Shown in pieces: positions 8,239-17,057 of a DNA stretch of 43,721 nucleotides. Below the pieces are notes generated by a model. That model was not told the origin of the DNA. It ran no database searches and saw only the letters and a program-made list of their open reading frames with translations. Numbering within the stretch: the stretch's first letter is position 1; every line of letters starts with the position of its first letter. Position numbers and translations under genes: made by a program. The DNA comes from Methyloversatilis sp. GTDB lineage: Bacteria > Pseudomonadota > Gammaproteobacteria > Burkholderiales > Rhodocyclaceae. Location of the stretch: positions 1 to 43,721 of the forward strand of contig JAGNYW010000025.1 in NCBI GenBank assembly GCA_017984755.1. The letters run 5' to 3'.

Positions 8239-8997
8239 ATGAAACAACTCAAAAAACTGTTTCTGGGCGTGCTCTGCGCCCCCCTGCTTGCGATGGCATC
8301 CAGCGAATCGATTCAACTGGATCGCGCGCCGACGGAAAAGATGCGTGATGCGATCGCGATCCAGCGCGGTGCCCAGGTGTTCGTCAATTACTGCCTGAAC
8401 TGTCACTCTGCGTCCTACATGCGTTACAACCGCCTGAAGGATGTTGGCCTGACGGATGAGCAGATCAAGGACAACCTGCTGTTTGCGGCCGACAAGGTCG
8501 GCTCGACGATGACAGTGGGCATGACACGCGCCGATGGCATCAAATGGTTCGGCGCTGCGCCGCCGGACCTGAGCGTCGCGGCACGCTCGCGTGCGTCGGC
8601 AGATGGCAGCGGTGCCGACTGGCTCTACACCTACCTTCGCGGTTTCTACCGTGACGAGAACCGGCCGACCGGCTGGAACAACAAGGTGTTTGCAAACGTC
8701 GGCATGCCGCATGTCCTCTACGAACTGCAAGGCGAGCAGTCGGCCAGGCACGTCAAGGTTTCGGATGGTCACGGTGGCGAGAAGGAAGTTCTCGAACTCG
8801 AACTGACCAAGCCGGGCAAGATGAGCAAGACAGAATACGACTCCGCCATCGGCGATCTCGTTGCATACCTTGTATTCATGGGCGAACCGGGCGCCGAAAA
8901 GCGCCGCCAGACCGGTTTGCTCGTCATTCTCGGTCTTTCCGTGCTGCTCACGCTGGCGTACCTGCTCAAGCGCGAGTTCTGGAAAGACGTCCATTAA
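8239..8997 (+). CDS. petC: Ubiquinol-cytochrome c reductase, cytochrome c1 subunit
   Basis: A 252-aa protein with a Sec signal peptide (KKLFLGVLCAPLLAMA), one heme c site CLNCH (C52, C55, H56) and a C-terminal membrane anchor (LLVILGLSVLLTLAYLL, about residues 226-243) followed by positive residues. It accepts electrons from the Rieske cluster and hands them to soluble cytochrome c in the periplasm. The sixth heme ligand Met is probably in the NVGMPHVLYELQG segment near residue 156. Last gene of the bc1 operon; sspA follows after about 100 bp. Confidence 0.96.
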   Translation: MKQLKKLFLGVLCAPLLAMASSESIQLDRAPTEKMRDAIAIQRGAQVFVNYCLNCHSASYMRYNRLKDVGLTDEQIKDNLLFAADKVGSTMTVGMTRADGIKWFGAAPPDLSVAARSRASADGSGADWLYTYLRGFYRDENRPTGWNNKVFANVGMPHVLYELQGEQSARHVKVSDGHGGEKEVLELELTKPGKMSKTEYDSAIGDLVAYLVFMGEPGAEKRRQTGLLVILGLSVLLTLAYLLKREFWKDVH

Positions 8998-9103
8998 TCA
9001 AATACACCCGAAAGTCATGCAAGCTCTCGGTCATCGCGAAGCGACCCCATCACGCGTACGTCGCGTGGTGCGGGATGCCGAGTACTCCTGGGGTGTCAAC
9101 ACC

Positions 9104-9700
9104 ATGATGAATCTGTACTCGGGGACCACCGATCCCTTTTCCCATCGCTGCCGTATCGTCCTGTACGAAAAAGGCATGGATTTTCAGGTCATTGACGTCG
9201 ACCTGTTCAACAAGCCCGAGGACATTGCGGTCATCAATCCCTATAACCGCGTGCCGGTTCTGGTGGATCGCGATCTCATCCTGTACGACTCCAACATCAT
9301 CAACGAGTATATCGACGAGCGTTTTCCGCATCCGCAGCTGATGCCGCCGGATCCGATCATGCGTGCCCGTGCGCGGCAGCTCCTGCACACGGTGGAGAAC
9401 GAACTTTTTTCGCACATCGAGACCCTGGAAAAGAATGCAAGAACGGCAGACAAGTCACGTACTCACCTGCGCGACCGTCTTACAGAGCTCACGGCGATCT
9501 TTGCGAAGCAGAAGTACATGCTGGGCGAGGAATTTTCCATGCTCGACGTAGCCATCGCTCCGTTACTATGGCGTCTTGACCACTACGGCATCGAACTCCC
9601 GAAGTCTGCTGCACCGCTGATGAAGTACGCTGAACGCATCTTTTCCCGTCAAGGGTTCATCGATGCGCTCACGCCGTCCGAAAAGGTGATGCGTCGCTAG
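9104..9700 (+). CDS. sspA: Stringent starvation protein A (GST-fold RNA polymerase-binding protein)
   Basis: A 198-aa glutathione-transferase-fold protein. The start is placed at ATG 9104 (MMNLYSGTTDPFSHRCRIVL), the usual SspA N-terminus; the open frame extends upstream without similarity. A thioredoxin-like half is followed by an all-helical half (from about residue 85). SspA binds RNA polymerase and changes transcription in stationary phase and acid stress, and generally lacks GST activity. The order petABC-sspA-sspB is a familiar one in Beta- and Gammaproteobacteria and makes the call firm. Confidence 0.93.
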   Translation: MMNLYSGTTDPFSHRCRIVLYEKGMDFQVIDVDLFNKPEDIAVINPYNRVPVLVDRDLILYDSNIINEYIDERFPHPQLMPPDPIMRARARQLLHTVENELFSHIETLEKNARTADKSRTHLRDRLTELTAIFAKQKYMLGEEFSMLDVAIAPLLWRLDHYGIELPKSAAPLMKYAERIFSRQGFIDALTPSEKVMRR

Positions 9701-9726
9701 GCTGAACGGAATGATCGTTTAACTGC

Positions 9727-10164
9727 ATGGATGTGATGAGCTCCGTTTCGACCAAGCCCTACCTGCTTCGCGCGCTGTTCGACTGGTGCGCGGATCAGGG
9801 GCTGACGCCCTACATAGCGGTCGTTGTAGACGAACGCGCGGGTGTTCCGCGGCAATATGTCAAGGATGGTCAGATCATCCTCAACATCGGACGCGAGGCG
9901 GTGCACCAACTCGTGATGGGCAACGAACTCATCACGTGCTCTGCCCGTTTCGGCGGCGTGGCTCAGGAACTGACCATACCGATCGATTGCGTCGCCGCGA
10001 TCTATGCGCGCGAAAACGGCCACGGCATGGCGTTTGAAGTCACACCGGGTCAAGCCGTACGGGCAGATGTGGCCTCGGTCCCACAGACCGAGCGTGTTGA
10101 ACAGCCCGTGCTCACAACGCCGGACAAACCCACCACGCGGTCACATCTTCGTCGCATCAAATAA
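9727..10164 (+). CDS. sspB: ClpXP protease specificity-enhancing factor SspB
   Basis: A 145-aa adaptor that brings ssrA-tagged proteins to ClpXP. The N-terminal ssrA-binding domain is typical (KPYLLRALFDWCADQGLTPY, then VVVDERAGVP and LNIGREAVHQL). A flexible linker follows, and the short basic C-terminal tail (SHLRRIK) matches the ClpX-binding end of SspB. It lies 26 bp after sspA in the same direction and is followed directly by an intrinsic terminator at 10171. Confidence 0.94.
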   Translation: MDVMSSVSTKPYLLRALFDWCADQGLTPYIAVVVDERAGVPRQYVKDGQIILNIGREAVHQLVMGNELITCSARFGGVAQELTIPIDCVAAIYARENGHGMAFEVTPGQAVRADVASVPQTERVEQPVLTTPDKPTTRSHLRRIK

Positions 10165-10170
10165 GGTGAT

Positions 10171-10215
10171 GCGCACCGATCGTCGGACGACGGTTGGTGT
10201 GCGGCCCTTTCTTCT
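10171..10215 (+). terminator. Intrinsic-type terminator after sspB
   Basis: A long stem (10171-10185 with 10188-10202, including three G-U pairs) begins 6 bp after the sspB stop and is followed by a pyrimidine-rich tail with several T (10207-10215). It would end the petABC-sspAB transcription unit. The T tract is interrupted, so efficiency is uncertain. Confidence 0.65.
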
Positions 10216-10330
10216 GCTTCACCGTTCCGATTTGCAGTATTTGCTCCGGCCTTGAACCTTCTGCACGACGGCTAGGCTGCAGGGGGTTCGTACGCGGTAA
10301 AATCAGGAACTTTCCTGTAAGGCACGACCG

Positions 10331-11299
10331 ATGAAAACCACTTTTCTCGATTTTGAACAACAGATCGCCGAACTTGAGGCAAAGATCGAGGAACTGCGCT
10401 TCGTTCAGGACGATTCCGCAGTCGATATATCGGAAGAGATTTCGCGACTGGAATCCAAGAGCCAGTCGCTGACCAAGGACATTTACGCGAAGCTCACGCC
10501 ATGGCAGATCGCCCAGGTGGCGCGTCATCCGCAGCGGCCGTATTCGCTCGATTTCTTCCGTTTGATGTTCACGGAATTTCAGGAATTGCATGGCGATCGT
10601 TCGTTCGCAGACGACCACGCCATCGTCGGCGGTGTTGCACGCTTCAACGGGCATTCGTGCATGGTGATCGGCCATCAGAAGGGTCGCGACACCAAGGAAA
10701 AGATCTACCGAAATTTCGGCATGCCTCGTCCCGAGGGGTATCGCAAGGCACTTCGGTTGATGAAGCTGGCCGAGAAATTCAACCTGCCCGTATTCACCTT
10801 TGTCGATACCCCTGGTGCCTATCCGGGCATCGACGCCGAGGAGCGCGGCCAATCCGAGGCAATCGGCCACAATCTATACGCGATGGCTGAACTGCGCGTG
10901 CCCATCATCACGACCATCATAGGCGAAGGGGGCTCGGGTGGTGCGCTGGCCATCGCCGTCGCAGATACGCTTCTCATGCTGCAGTACTCCACCTATTCAG
11001 TCATCTCGCCGGAGGGCTGCGCGTCCATTCTCTGGAAGAGTGCAGACAAGGCCGCCGACGCGGCTGAGATCATGGGCATCACGGCGGTGCGTCTGAAGAC
11101 GCTCGGCCTCATCGACAAGGTGGTCGCAGAACCGGCTGGCGGTGGTCATCGTGACTACGCTGCGGTGGCAGCGACCCTCAAGCGCGCGCTGGCCGAAGCG
11201 CAGCGTCAGCTGGCGGATCTCACGCCGACCCAATTGGTGGAGCGGCGCTTCGAGCGGCTCATGTCCTATGGCAAATTCAAGGAGCAGGCAGTCGCCTGA
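10331..11299 (+). CDS. accA: Acetyl-CoA carboxylase carboxyltransferase subunit alpha
   Basis: A 322-aa protein of the crotonase-like carboxyltransferase family, of normal length for AccA. It begins with the conserved [20 protein letters not shown] helix and contains the [18 protein letters not shown] segment and the [15 protein letters not shown] oxyanion region that binds carboxybiotin. With AccD it moves CO2 from biotin to acetyl-CoA to make malonyl-CoA for fatty acid synthesis. Upstream, a TAAAAT at 10298-10303 could be a -10 box, with no clear -35. tilS overlaps its 3' end, an order (accA-tilS) frequent in Proteobacteria. Confidence 0.97.
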   Translation: MKTTFLDFEQQIAELEAKIEELRFVQDDSAVDISEEISRLESKSQSLTKDIYAKLTPWQIAQVARHPQRPYSLDFFRLMFTEFQELHGDRSFADDHAIVGGVARFNGHSCMVIGHQKGRDTKEKIYRNFGMPRPEGYRKALRLMKLAEKFNLPVFTFVDTPGAYPGIDAEERGQSEAIGHNLYAMAELRVPIITTIIGEGGSGGALAIAVADTLLMLQYSTYSVISPEGCASILWKSADKAADAAEIMGITAVRLKTLGLIDKVVAEPAGGGHRDYAAVAATLKRALAEAQRQLADLTPTQLVERRFERLMSYGKFKEQAVA

Positions 11300-12635
11300 T
11301 CTGTTTTCCCGGCTTGCGCAGTCGCTCACCGGGCTATTCCCGGCGAGATCGCGTCTGCTGCTCGGCTACAGCGGAGGTGTGGATTCGACCTTGCTGCTGC
11401 ACCTGCTGGCGTCCGTGAGCGCGGAGCACGGCTGGCAGATCGAGTGTGCGCATGTCCACCACGGACTCAGTCCGAATGCCGACGCTTGGGCCGATGCCTG
11501 CGCTGCGCAGTGCAGCGCGCTTGCGCTGCCGTTCACATTGCTCAGGGTGTCCATTCCAGCCAACCCGCCGGGAGGCATCGAATGCGCCGCACGCGATGCG
11601 CGCTACGCGGCGCTGCATGCACACGCCCGCACGAACGCCTTTGATGTGCTGCTGACCGGCCATCACGCGGACGATCAGGCGGAGACGCTGCTGCATAACA
11701 TGGTCCGTGGTGCGGGCCTGCTCGGCTTGGCCGGCATGCCCGCCCGGAAGCCGTGCGATGCGGAACACGTCGCAAGTGTTCGTCCCCTGCTTGCTGTGTC
11801 GCGCGCCGTCCTCGAAACCTGTGCGCGTGAGCGCGGTCTGTCCTGGATAGAGGACGAATCGAACGCGGATACGCGTTTCGCCCGAAATTACCTGCGCCGC
11901 GAAGTCATGCCCCGCTTGTCGGCACGCTGGCCGCGCACGGCGGAGACCATGGCAGGTCTCGCGCGCCGCCTTGCAGAAGCACAGTCGCTGCTGGATGAAC
12001 TGGCATCTGTCGACGCGGCCGCGTTGTCGCTGCATGTCGAATGGGGTACCTGCTTTTCGCTCGATGGCCTGACTGCACTCGACGCCGCGCGCCAGCGCAA
12101 CCTTCTGCGCTGGCTTTTGCGCATGCATGGCGCGCGCACGCCGCCCAACGAAGCGTGGCTGGATGAATGGCGGCGCCAGTTGTGTTCGGCCAGGGCGAAA
12201 GCCGAATGCCCGGTTGCCCATGCCGGCGTGGCAGGTTTCTGTCATCGCGGCGCGTTGTGGCTCATGCCGGATCACGTGCCGCCGTCGCCCGCGGTCGGCA
12301 ACGGTGGATCGCCGCTGGCGTGGGGCCCCGGCCAGTTGCGTTTCCAGCCCGTGATCGGGCGCGGACTTGCGCCCTCTGCGCTCGTCGCCGGAAACTACTC
12401 TGTTCGTGCGCGCGCTGCGGGTGACCGCGTGCAGCGCGGCCCGGGCCGGCCGCGGGCCGGCGTCAAGCAGATCGCGCAGGAGTCCGGGCTGCCGCCCTGG
12501 CTGCGCGACCGGGCGCCCATCCTCTGCGCCGACGGGATTCCGGTGTGGATGCCGGGTTGCGAAGTGTCTCCTCCGCATGCCGCCGCAGCGGGCGAGCCCG
12601 GACTTCTGCCGGTGTGGCATCCCGTCACGGATTGA
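11268..12635 (+). CDS. tilS: tRNA(Ile)-lysidine synthase
   Basis: A 455-aa N-type ATP pyrophosphatase. The PP-loop SGGVDS is at residues 35-40, and the [12 protein letters not shown] and [20 protein letters not shown] segments are classic TilS. The C-terminal substrate-binding domain is present (about residues 355-455). The enzyme attaches lysine to C34 of the tRNA-Ile with anticodon CAU, changing its identity from Met to Ile; it is essential. I chose ATG 11268, which overlaps accA by 32 bp. A CTG at 11301 just after the accA stop is an alternative start; the ATG has no strong ribosome-binding site, so coupling to accA translation is likely. Confidence 0.94.
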   Translation: MANSRSRQSPDLFSRLAQSLTGLFPARSRLLLGYSGGVDSTLLLHLLASVSAEHGWQIECAHVHHGLSPNADAWADACAAQCSALALPFTLLRVSIPANPPGGIECAARDARYAALHAHARTNAFDVLLTGHHADDQAETLLHNMVRGAGLLGLAGMPARKPCDAEHVASVRPLLAVSRAVLETCARERGLSWIEDESNADTRFARNYLRREVMPRLSARWPRTAETMAGLARRLAEAQSLLDELASVDAAALSLHVEWGTCFSLDGLTALDAARQRNLLRWLLRMHGARTPPNEAWLDEWRRQLCSARAKAECPVAHAGVAGFCHRGALWLMPDHVPPSPAVGNGGSPLAWGPGQLRFQPVIGRGLAPSALVAGNYSVRARAAGDRVQRGPGRPRAGVKQIAQESGLPPWLRDRAPILCADGIPVWMPGCEVSPPHAAAAGEPGLLPVWHPVTD

Positions 12636-12731
12636 TGGCTTCTTCTGCACGCGATCCGTGCAGGCTTGCCATGTTGCCGTCGCACACGCGCTCTATGATC
12701 GGCGTCCCGGTTCATTTCCCGTTCGTTCGAC

Positions 12732-13442
12732 ATGACCACCCCGACCCATGCGATTGAATCCGGCGCGCGACGCGCCGCACTTGCGCGCATTCTTCCATTC
12801 GGCCTGTATGTCGCCTTTCTCGCACTCGGTGGCACGCTTGCCGCGACCGTCGCAATGGATGCGCGCTGGATGTACGCGCTGCAGATATCCGCCGTGGTGT
12901 CGGCGCTGCTTTACTTCCGGCGGGATTACGTCGAATTGACCCATCCGGCCGACCCGGCGCCCGGACCGCTTGCCGGCATGAAAGGCTGGATCATCGCGCT
13001 GTTGCTGGGTGCAGTGGTGTGGGCGCTGTGGATCTGGCTTGATTTCCCGCCTTTCGCATTCGCGCCGGGCAAGGGTTACACGCCGCTCGACGACAGCGGC
13101 AGGCTCATCATTGCGATGGTAGCCGTGCGCATATTAGGTGCCGCGGTGGTGGTGCCGGTGATGGAAGAGCTTTTCTGGCGCGCCTTCATCATGCGCTGGC
13201 TCGATAACCCGGGCTTTCTTGCCGTCGCAGCGCGCTCTGTGACCCTGCGCAGCCTGCTGTTCAGTTCCATCGCCTTCGGTTTCGAGCACGGCCAGTGGGC
13301 GGCCGGCATCGTCGCCGGCCTTGTCTATGGCTGGCTTTACCGTGCATCCGGCCGGCTGTGGCTGCCCATCGTGTCGCATGGCCTGACGAATCTGCTGCTC
13401 GGTCTCTGGGTGGTGAATACGGGACAATGGCAATTCTGGTGA
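12732..13442 (+). CDS. CPBP (CAAX-type) intramembrane protease, PEP-CTERM/exosortase-associated type
   Basis: A 236-aa protein with about seven hydrophobic segments. The metal-dependent protease motifs are complete: EELFWR (E145, E146, R150), FEH (H186) and SHGLTN (H216, N220). The C-terminus ending in NTGQWQFW and the EELFWRAFIMRW wording resemble the 'CAAX prenyl protease-related' family that usually accompanies exosortase in PEP-CTERM surface-sorting systems. No exosortase or PEP-CTERM substrate is in the window. The family's reaction in that system is not established; processing of sorted proteins in the membrane is a guess. Some 95 bp separate it from tilS. Confidence 0.82.
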   Translation: MTTPTHAIESGARRAALARILPFGLYVAFLALGGTLAATVAMDARWMYALQISAVVSALLYFRRDYVELTHPADPAPGPLAGMKGWIIALLLGAVVWALWIWLDFPPFAFAPGKGYTPLDDSGRLIIAMVAVRILGAAVVVPVMEELFWRAFIMRWLDNPGFLAVAARSVTLRSLLFSSIAFGFEHGQWAAGIVAGLVYGWLYRASGRLWLPIVSHGLTNLLLGLWVVNTGQWQFW

Positions 13443-13510
13443 GGACAGCCACGGGTCAAGCCGGCGGCTGTGGCGACCGTTAAAGGAGAACTGTTCCTTG
13501 ATGCTCAGTC

Positions 13511-14218
13511 ATGCCCGGTTTCATCTATCCGTCAGTGCAGAGCCGGTTGCCGAGCGCCCGTGCGTTGACCGCATGCGTGCTGCTGGCGCTCGGTACGGCT
13601 CAGGCAACTGCATTCTCCTACCAGGGCTATCTGCTCACCGTGCGTGCTGAACTGCAGCAGCGCATGGAGGCGCGCTTCGGCGGCAAGGCGGGTCTTCGCA
13701 TGAGCGAACTGGCCGAGACCCTGGAGGCAGCCGGGCGCATCAGCGACGAAGCTGCACTTGTCGAGCGCATCAATCAGATCATGAACCGGGCGCGTTACGT
13801 CACCGACCCGGTCCAGTGGCAGTCGGAAGATTACTGGGCGACCCCGGTTGAATTCACCGCCGTCGCCGCCGGCGATTGCGAGGACTACGCTCTGGCCAAG
13901 TACTTCGCGCTGCGCGAACTTGGCATGCCGGCGGATAAACTCCGCATCACTTATGTTCGCCTGTTGCGTCTGGGGCGGCTCGAGAACCACATGGTGCTGG
14001 CCTATTACCCGCAGGCAGGGGACGAACCCTGGGTTCTCGACAATCTCGAAAAGCGCTTCCTGCCGGCACGCGATCGTCCGGACCTGACCCCGGTTTACAG
14101 TTTCAATGATGACCGTGTGTGGAAGGTGCAGAACGGTGGCGACCGGGAGCTCGGATCACCGCAGCAGTTGCGCAAGTGGCGCGAACTGCTCGATCGCGTG
14201 CGGGGAGAGATGAAATGA
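13511..14218 (+). CDS. lapG: LapG-type periplasmic cysteine protease (transglutaminase-like)
   Basis: A 235-aa bacterial transglutaminase-like cysteine proteinase with a Sec signal (ALTACVLLALGTAQATAF, about residues 17-36). The catalytic triad is visible as Cys123 (GDCEDYALA), His160 (ENHMVLA) and Asp177 (WVLDNLEKR); the spacings of 37 and 17 residues equal those I recall for Pseudomonas LapG (C135, H172, D189). LapG cuts giant adhesins of the LapA type off the cell surface when c-di-GMP falls. The ATGA overlap with lapD shows coupled translation. The adhesin and its type I secretion system are not in the window. Confidence 0.92.
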   Translation: MPGFIYPSVQSRLPSARALTACVLLALGTAQATAFSYQGYLLTVRAELQQRMEARFGGKAGLRMSELAETLEAAGRISDEAALVERINQIMNRARYVTDPVQWQSEDYWATPVEFTAVAAGDCEDYALAKYFALRELGMPADKLRITYVRLLRLGRLENHMVLAYYPQAGDEPWVLDNLEKRFLPARDRPDLTPVYSFNDDRVWKVQNGGDRELGSPQQLRKWRELLDRVRGEMK

Positions 14219-16137
14219 TCGACAGCCTGCGTCTGCGCCTTCTTGCTGCGCTGTTCGGTGTCGGCGTACTGACGTTCGCAGCGGCCGTGGCTACGGCGCT
14301 GTGGGTGTCGCGCGACCGTGTGGAGTCGCAGATGGCCAGCCAGGCGCAGTCGATCGCCCTGTCGCTGACCGTTGCGCTGACGGCCGGTGGCGAGCCGGCG
14401 CTGCAGAACGCCGAAAGTCTGGTGGAGCCGGTGTTCGACCAGAGCTACCTGCGACGCGTACAGGTGCGCGACGCACAGGGGCGCGTCGTTGCCGAACGCC
14501 ATGCGCCGGATCGGCTGACCGGCGGTGCGCCGCAGTGGTTCGTCGATGCGCTGCCACTGGCGGCGGGGCCACAGACGGCCGACATCATGACGGGCTGGCG
14601 CATCGCCGGCAGTGTTCTGGTGGAGCCGCATGCGCACTGGGCGCAGTTGCAGCTATGGACCATCGCGCAGACCTTGCTGCTCTGGATGAGCTGCGGGCTG
14701 GCAGCGGCCAGCCTGCTCGGGCTGGCTGCGCTGCGCTGGGGCCTGCGTCCGCTGCGTCGCGTCCAGCGTTCGGTTGTCGCGGCGGCGTCGCGCAAGTTCG
14801 TGCCGATCGACAAGACCGGTGTGCCGATCGAACTCAAGCCGCTGGTGGGCGCGTTCAACAGCATGCTGGTAGCGCTGTCCCAGGCGCTCGAAGCGGAGTC
14901 GGGCCGGGCGCAGCGCTTCCGTGACCAAGCGCTGGTCGATGAACTGACCGGGCTGCCGAACCGCCGTGGCTTCCGTGCTGCGCTCGAGGCGCGCATCGAA
15001 GCGGGTCAGCGCAGCGGTTGGCTCACCCTGCTGCGCGTCGATGGTCTGGAGGATATGAATCACCTCTACGGTCGTGAAACGGTGGACGATCTGCTCGGCG
15101 AATCCGCCGCGTTCATGCAGGCGATCGATTCGGCGCAGCTGTGCGGCCGGGTGGAAGGGGCGTGCTTCGCCATGTTGATCGATACGGACGAAGCGGCTGC
15201 GCGCGAGACGCTGCGCAGTCTGTCGGCTCGCCTCAACGGTCTGGCCGGGGCTGCCGGTTCGGGCGAGGCCTTCCCGTGGCGCATCGGCGCAGCCGACTGT
15301 ACGGACGACGGTGATGTGGCGCACTGGCTGGCCGCGGCAGACCGCGCGCTGCATCAGTGGCGCATCGAAGATGGTGCGGAGCCGGTGCTGGCGCATGCGC
15401 GCGACAGCGAAACCGGCGCCGGCAACCTGCGCAGCCAGGTGCGCGACCTGATCCGCGACGGACGCATCGCCTTTGCGTCCCAGCCCACGATGGCGCTCGA
15501 CGCCAGCGGTACCGGCGCAACGCTGCACATCGAACTGCGCGCGGCGCTCGATGCCGGTGACCGGCTGATTCGCGCTGCCGAATACATGACCTACGCAGGC
15601 GAAACCCGCGTATCGGCCGCGCTGGACAGCGCGTGTCTGGTGCGCGCGCTCGAACACGCGCAGGCACGACGCGACGGCCTGGCCACGGCGGTGAACGTCG
15701 GTGCCGCGACACTGACCGATCCGGACATCCTGCGCTGGTTGCGCAACTATCGTCACGACGAGCGCTGCGGCGCCATCACCCTCGAATTTTCCGAAGTGGC
15801 TCTGCTCGGCGATCCGGACGCGGCCGAATCGTTTGCCCATCTCGCGCATTCGCGCGGGCTCGCGCTGGGCATCAAGCATTTCGGTCTGCATCCGAACGCA
15901 CTGTCGTTGCTGCGCCGCCTGCGCCCGCAGCATGTGAAGTTCTCCGCGACGCTGACGCGCGAAGCGCTGCTTCACCCGGAATCAGGCACATACGTGTCGT
16001 CGCTGACCGCCATCGCGACCACACTGTCCATCACGCCCGTCGCCGTTGCGGTCGAACATCCGGAAGCCTTGACTGCGCTGCACGCGCTGGGCTTTCGCGC
16101 GGTGCAAGGGCGTGCCGTCGCGCCCGAAAGTATTTGA
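14215..16137 (+). CDS. lapD: LapD-type inner-membrane c-di-GMP receptor (HAMP, degenerate GGDEF and EAL)
   Basis: A 640-aa protein. Order: membrane helix (about 7-30), periplasmic sensor domain of the LapD/MoxY type (about 31-145), second membrane helix (about 150-175), HAMP with S-helix (about 176-235), GGDEF-like domain (about 240-395) and EAL-like domain (about 405-640). Both catalytic motifs are broken: GGDEF reads EGACF (314-318) and EAL reads ELR (440-442). LapD does not make or break c-di-GMP; it binds it through the EAL fold and then holds LapG in the periplasm, protecting the adhesin. Start ATG 14215 overlaps lapG. Domain order and the partner gene make the call strong. Confidence 0.92.
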   Translation: MIDSLRLRLLAALFGVGVLTFAAAVATALWVSRDRVESQMASQAQSIALSLTVALTAGGEPALQNAESLVEPVFDQSYLRRVQVRDAQGRVVAERHAPDRLTGGAPQWFVDALPLAAGPQTADIMTGWRIAGSVLVEPHAHWAQLQLWTIAQTLLLWMSCGLAAASLLGLAALRWGLRPLRRVQRSVVAAASRKFVPIDKTGVPIELKPLVGAFNSMLVALSQALEAESGRAQRFRDQALVDELTGLPNRRGFRAALEARIEAGQRSGWLTLLRVDGLEDMNHLYGRETVDDLLGESAAFMQAIDSAQLCGRVEGACFAMLIDTDEAAARETLRSLSARLNGLAGAAGSGEAFPWRIGAADCTDDGDVAHWLAAADRALHQWRIEDGAEPVLAHARDSETGAGNLRSQVRDLIRDGRIAFASQPTMALDASGTGATLHIELRAALDAGDRLIRAAEYMTYAGETRVSAALDSACLVRALEHAQARRDGLATAVNVGAATLTDPDILRWLRNYRHDERCGAITLEFSEVALLGDPDAAESFAHLAHSRGLALGIKHFGLHPNALSLLRRLRPQHVKFSATLTREALLHPESGTYVSSLTAIATTLSITPVAVAVEHPEALTALHALGFRAVQGRAVAPESI

Positions 16138-16167
16138 CCGGCTGTCTGTGCGAGCGCGTCGGGACGC

Positions 16168-16851
16168 TTACTGCATCATGTGGCCAATGGACGGTGTCTG
16201 TGCCCCGCATCCGGCAGGGCGTACCCGATTCAGATCGAGGTGAAGAAGTCGGGCAGTCGTGCCGACGCGCTCACAGGTGCGTTCCTGTCCGAACTGCCGG
16301 ACCCCGAACTGGCGCTGGTAACAGCGGGCGTGGCGTGGATTGACCTCGATCACGCAGTCAGTGGCATCCATTGCGATCCGTCCGAGCAGCAGGGCACGGC
16401 GAATAAGTTCTGTTGCGAGGTCGGTGTCGCCGGCGCTACCCGCCAGGGCGTCGCGATCGATGGCGAAGCGTGTGTACTCCACCAGCCGGCATTCGTGCTG
16501 CCTCAATTCGCCTACATGTTCCGCAAAGCCCGCCTCGGCATGCAGCTTGACGCGTACCCCGCAGCGTACCGTGATCGTCCCGACGATCCGGCCGTCGCGA
16601 CGCGCGATCAGGGTTGTTTCTCCGGTGCCTGACTCGGGGTCTGCAACGCTGTATCCGCGCCCCCCATAACATCGCGTGACCAGTCCGGCCGCAGATTCGA
16701 GATGGGCGCTGTCTGTCGCGATCATGAATTCGAAGGGCTGAACCGCGGTATCGCTGTGCCCGGTCAGAAAAAGCTTCGCCCGCGCGCGGTGCAGAGGAAA
16801 TGGAACGAAGCGCGCGTCGTTGGTCGCATGGTGCTGTGCGCTTGCAGTCAT
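16168..16851 (-). CDS. FeeM-like N-acyltransferase (PEP-CTERM/exosortase-associated type)
   Basis: A 227-aa GNAT-fold protein related to N-acyl amino acid synthases and autoinducer synthases. The signature is in the C-terminal half: EYTRFAID, a helix GRIAMDATDCVIEV and NPRHARCYQRQFGVRQFG. The N-terminal half has the VTRCYGGRGYSV and GETTLIARRDGRIVGTITVR segments typical of the group. Such enzymes take an acyl group from acyl-ACP to an amine, giving lipid-like amides; some are part of exosortase systems, which fits the CPBP protease 3 kb away. The start is uncertain: ATG 16851 (MTASAQHH) or one 30 bp upstream. It converges on lapD with 30 bp between stop codons, so it is a separate unit. Confidence 0.75.
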   Translation of the reverse strand: MTASAQHHATNDARFVPFPLHRARAKLFLTGHSDTAVQPFEFMIATDSAHLESAAGLVTRCYGGRGYSVADPESGTGETTLIARRDGRIVGTITVRCGVRVKLHAEAGFAEHVGELRQHECRLVEYTRFAIDRDALAGSAGDTDLATELIRRALLLGRIAMDATDCVIEVNPRHARCYQRQFGVRQFGQERTCERVGTTARLLHLDLNRVRPAGCGAQTPSIGHMMQ

Positions 16852-17057
16852 GATGTGGCCTCGAACGGATTGACGGTGCATGGGTCATGTACCGGCTTGT
16901 GTCGTTCGGCAAAGCCACTGTCGGGTGTGACAATTGTCCTTGCCGCCGCGTGATGCTGGACGGTTCGCGTTGCAGGCGTTTGATCGTCGGCTTAAGTTTT
17001 TATTTCACCGCGCATGGTCCGGGCCCTCAGCAGGGCGGGCGCGCATCGGGCGCCCTC

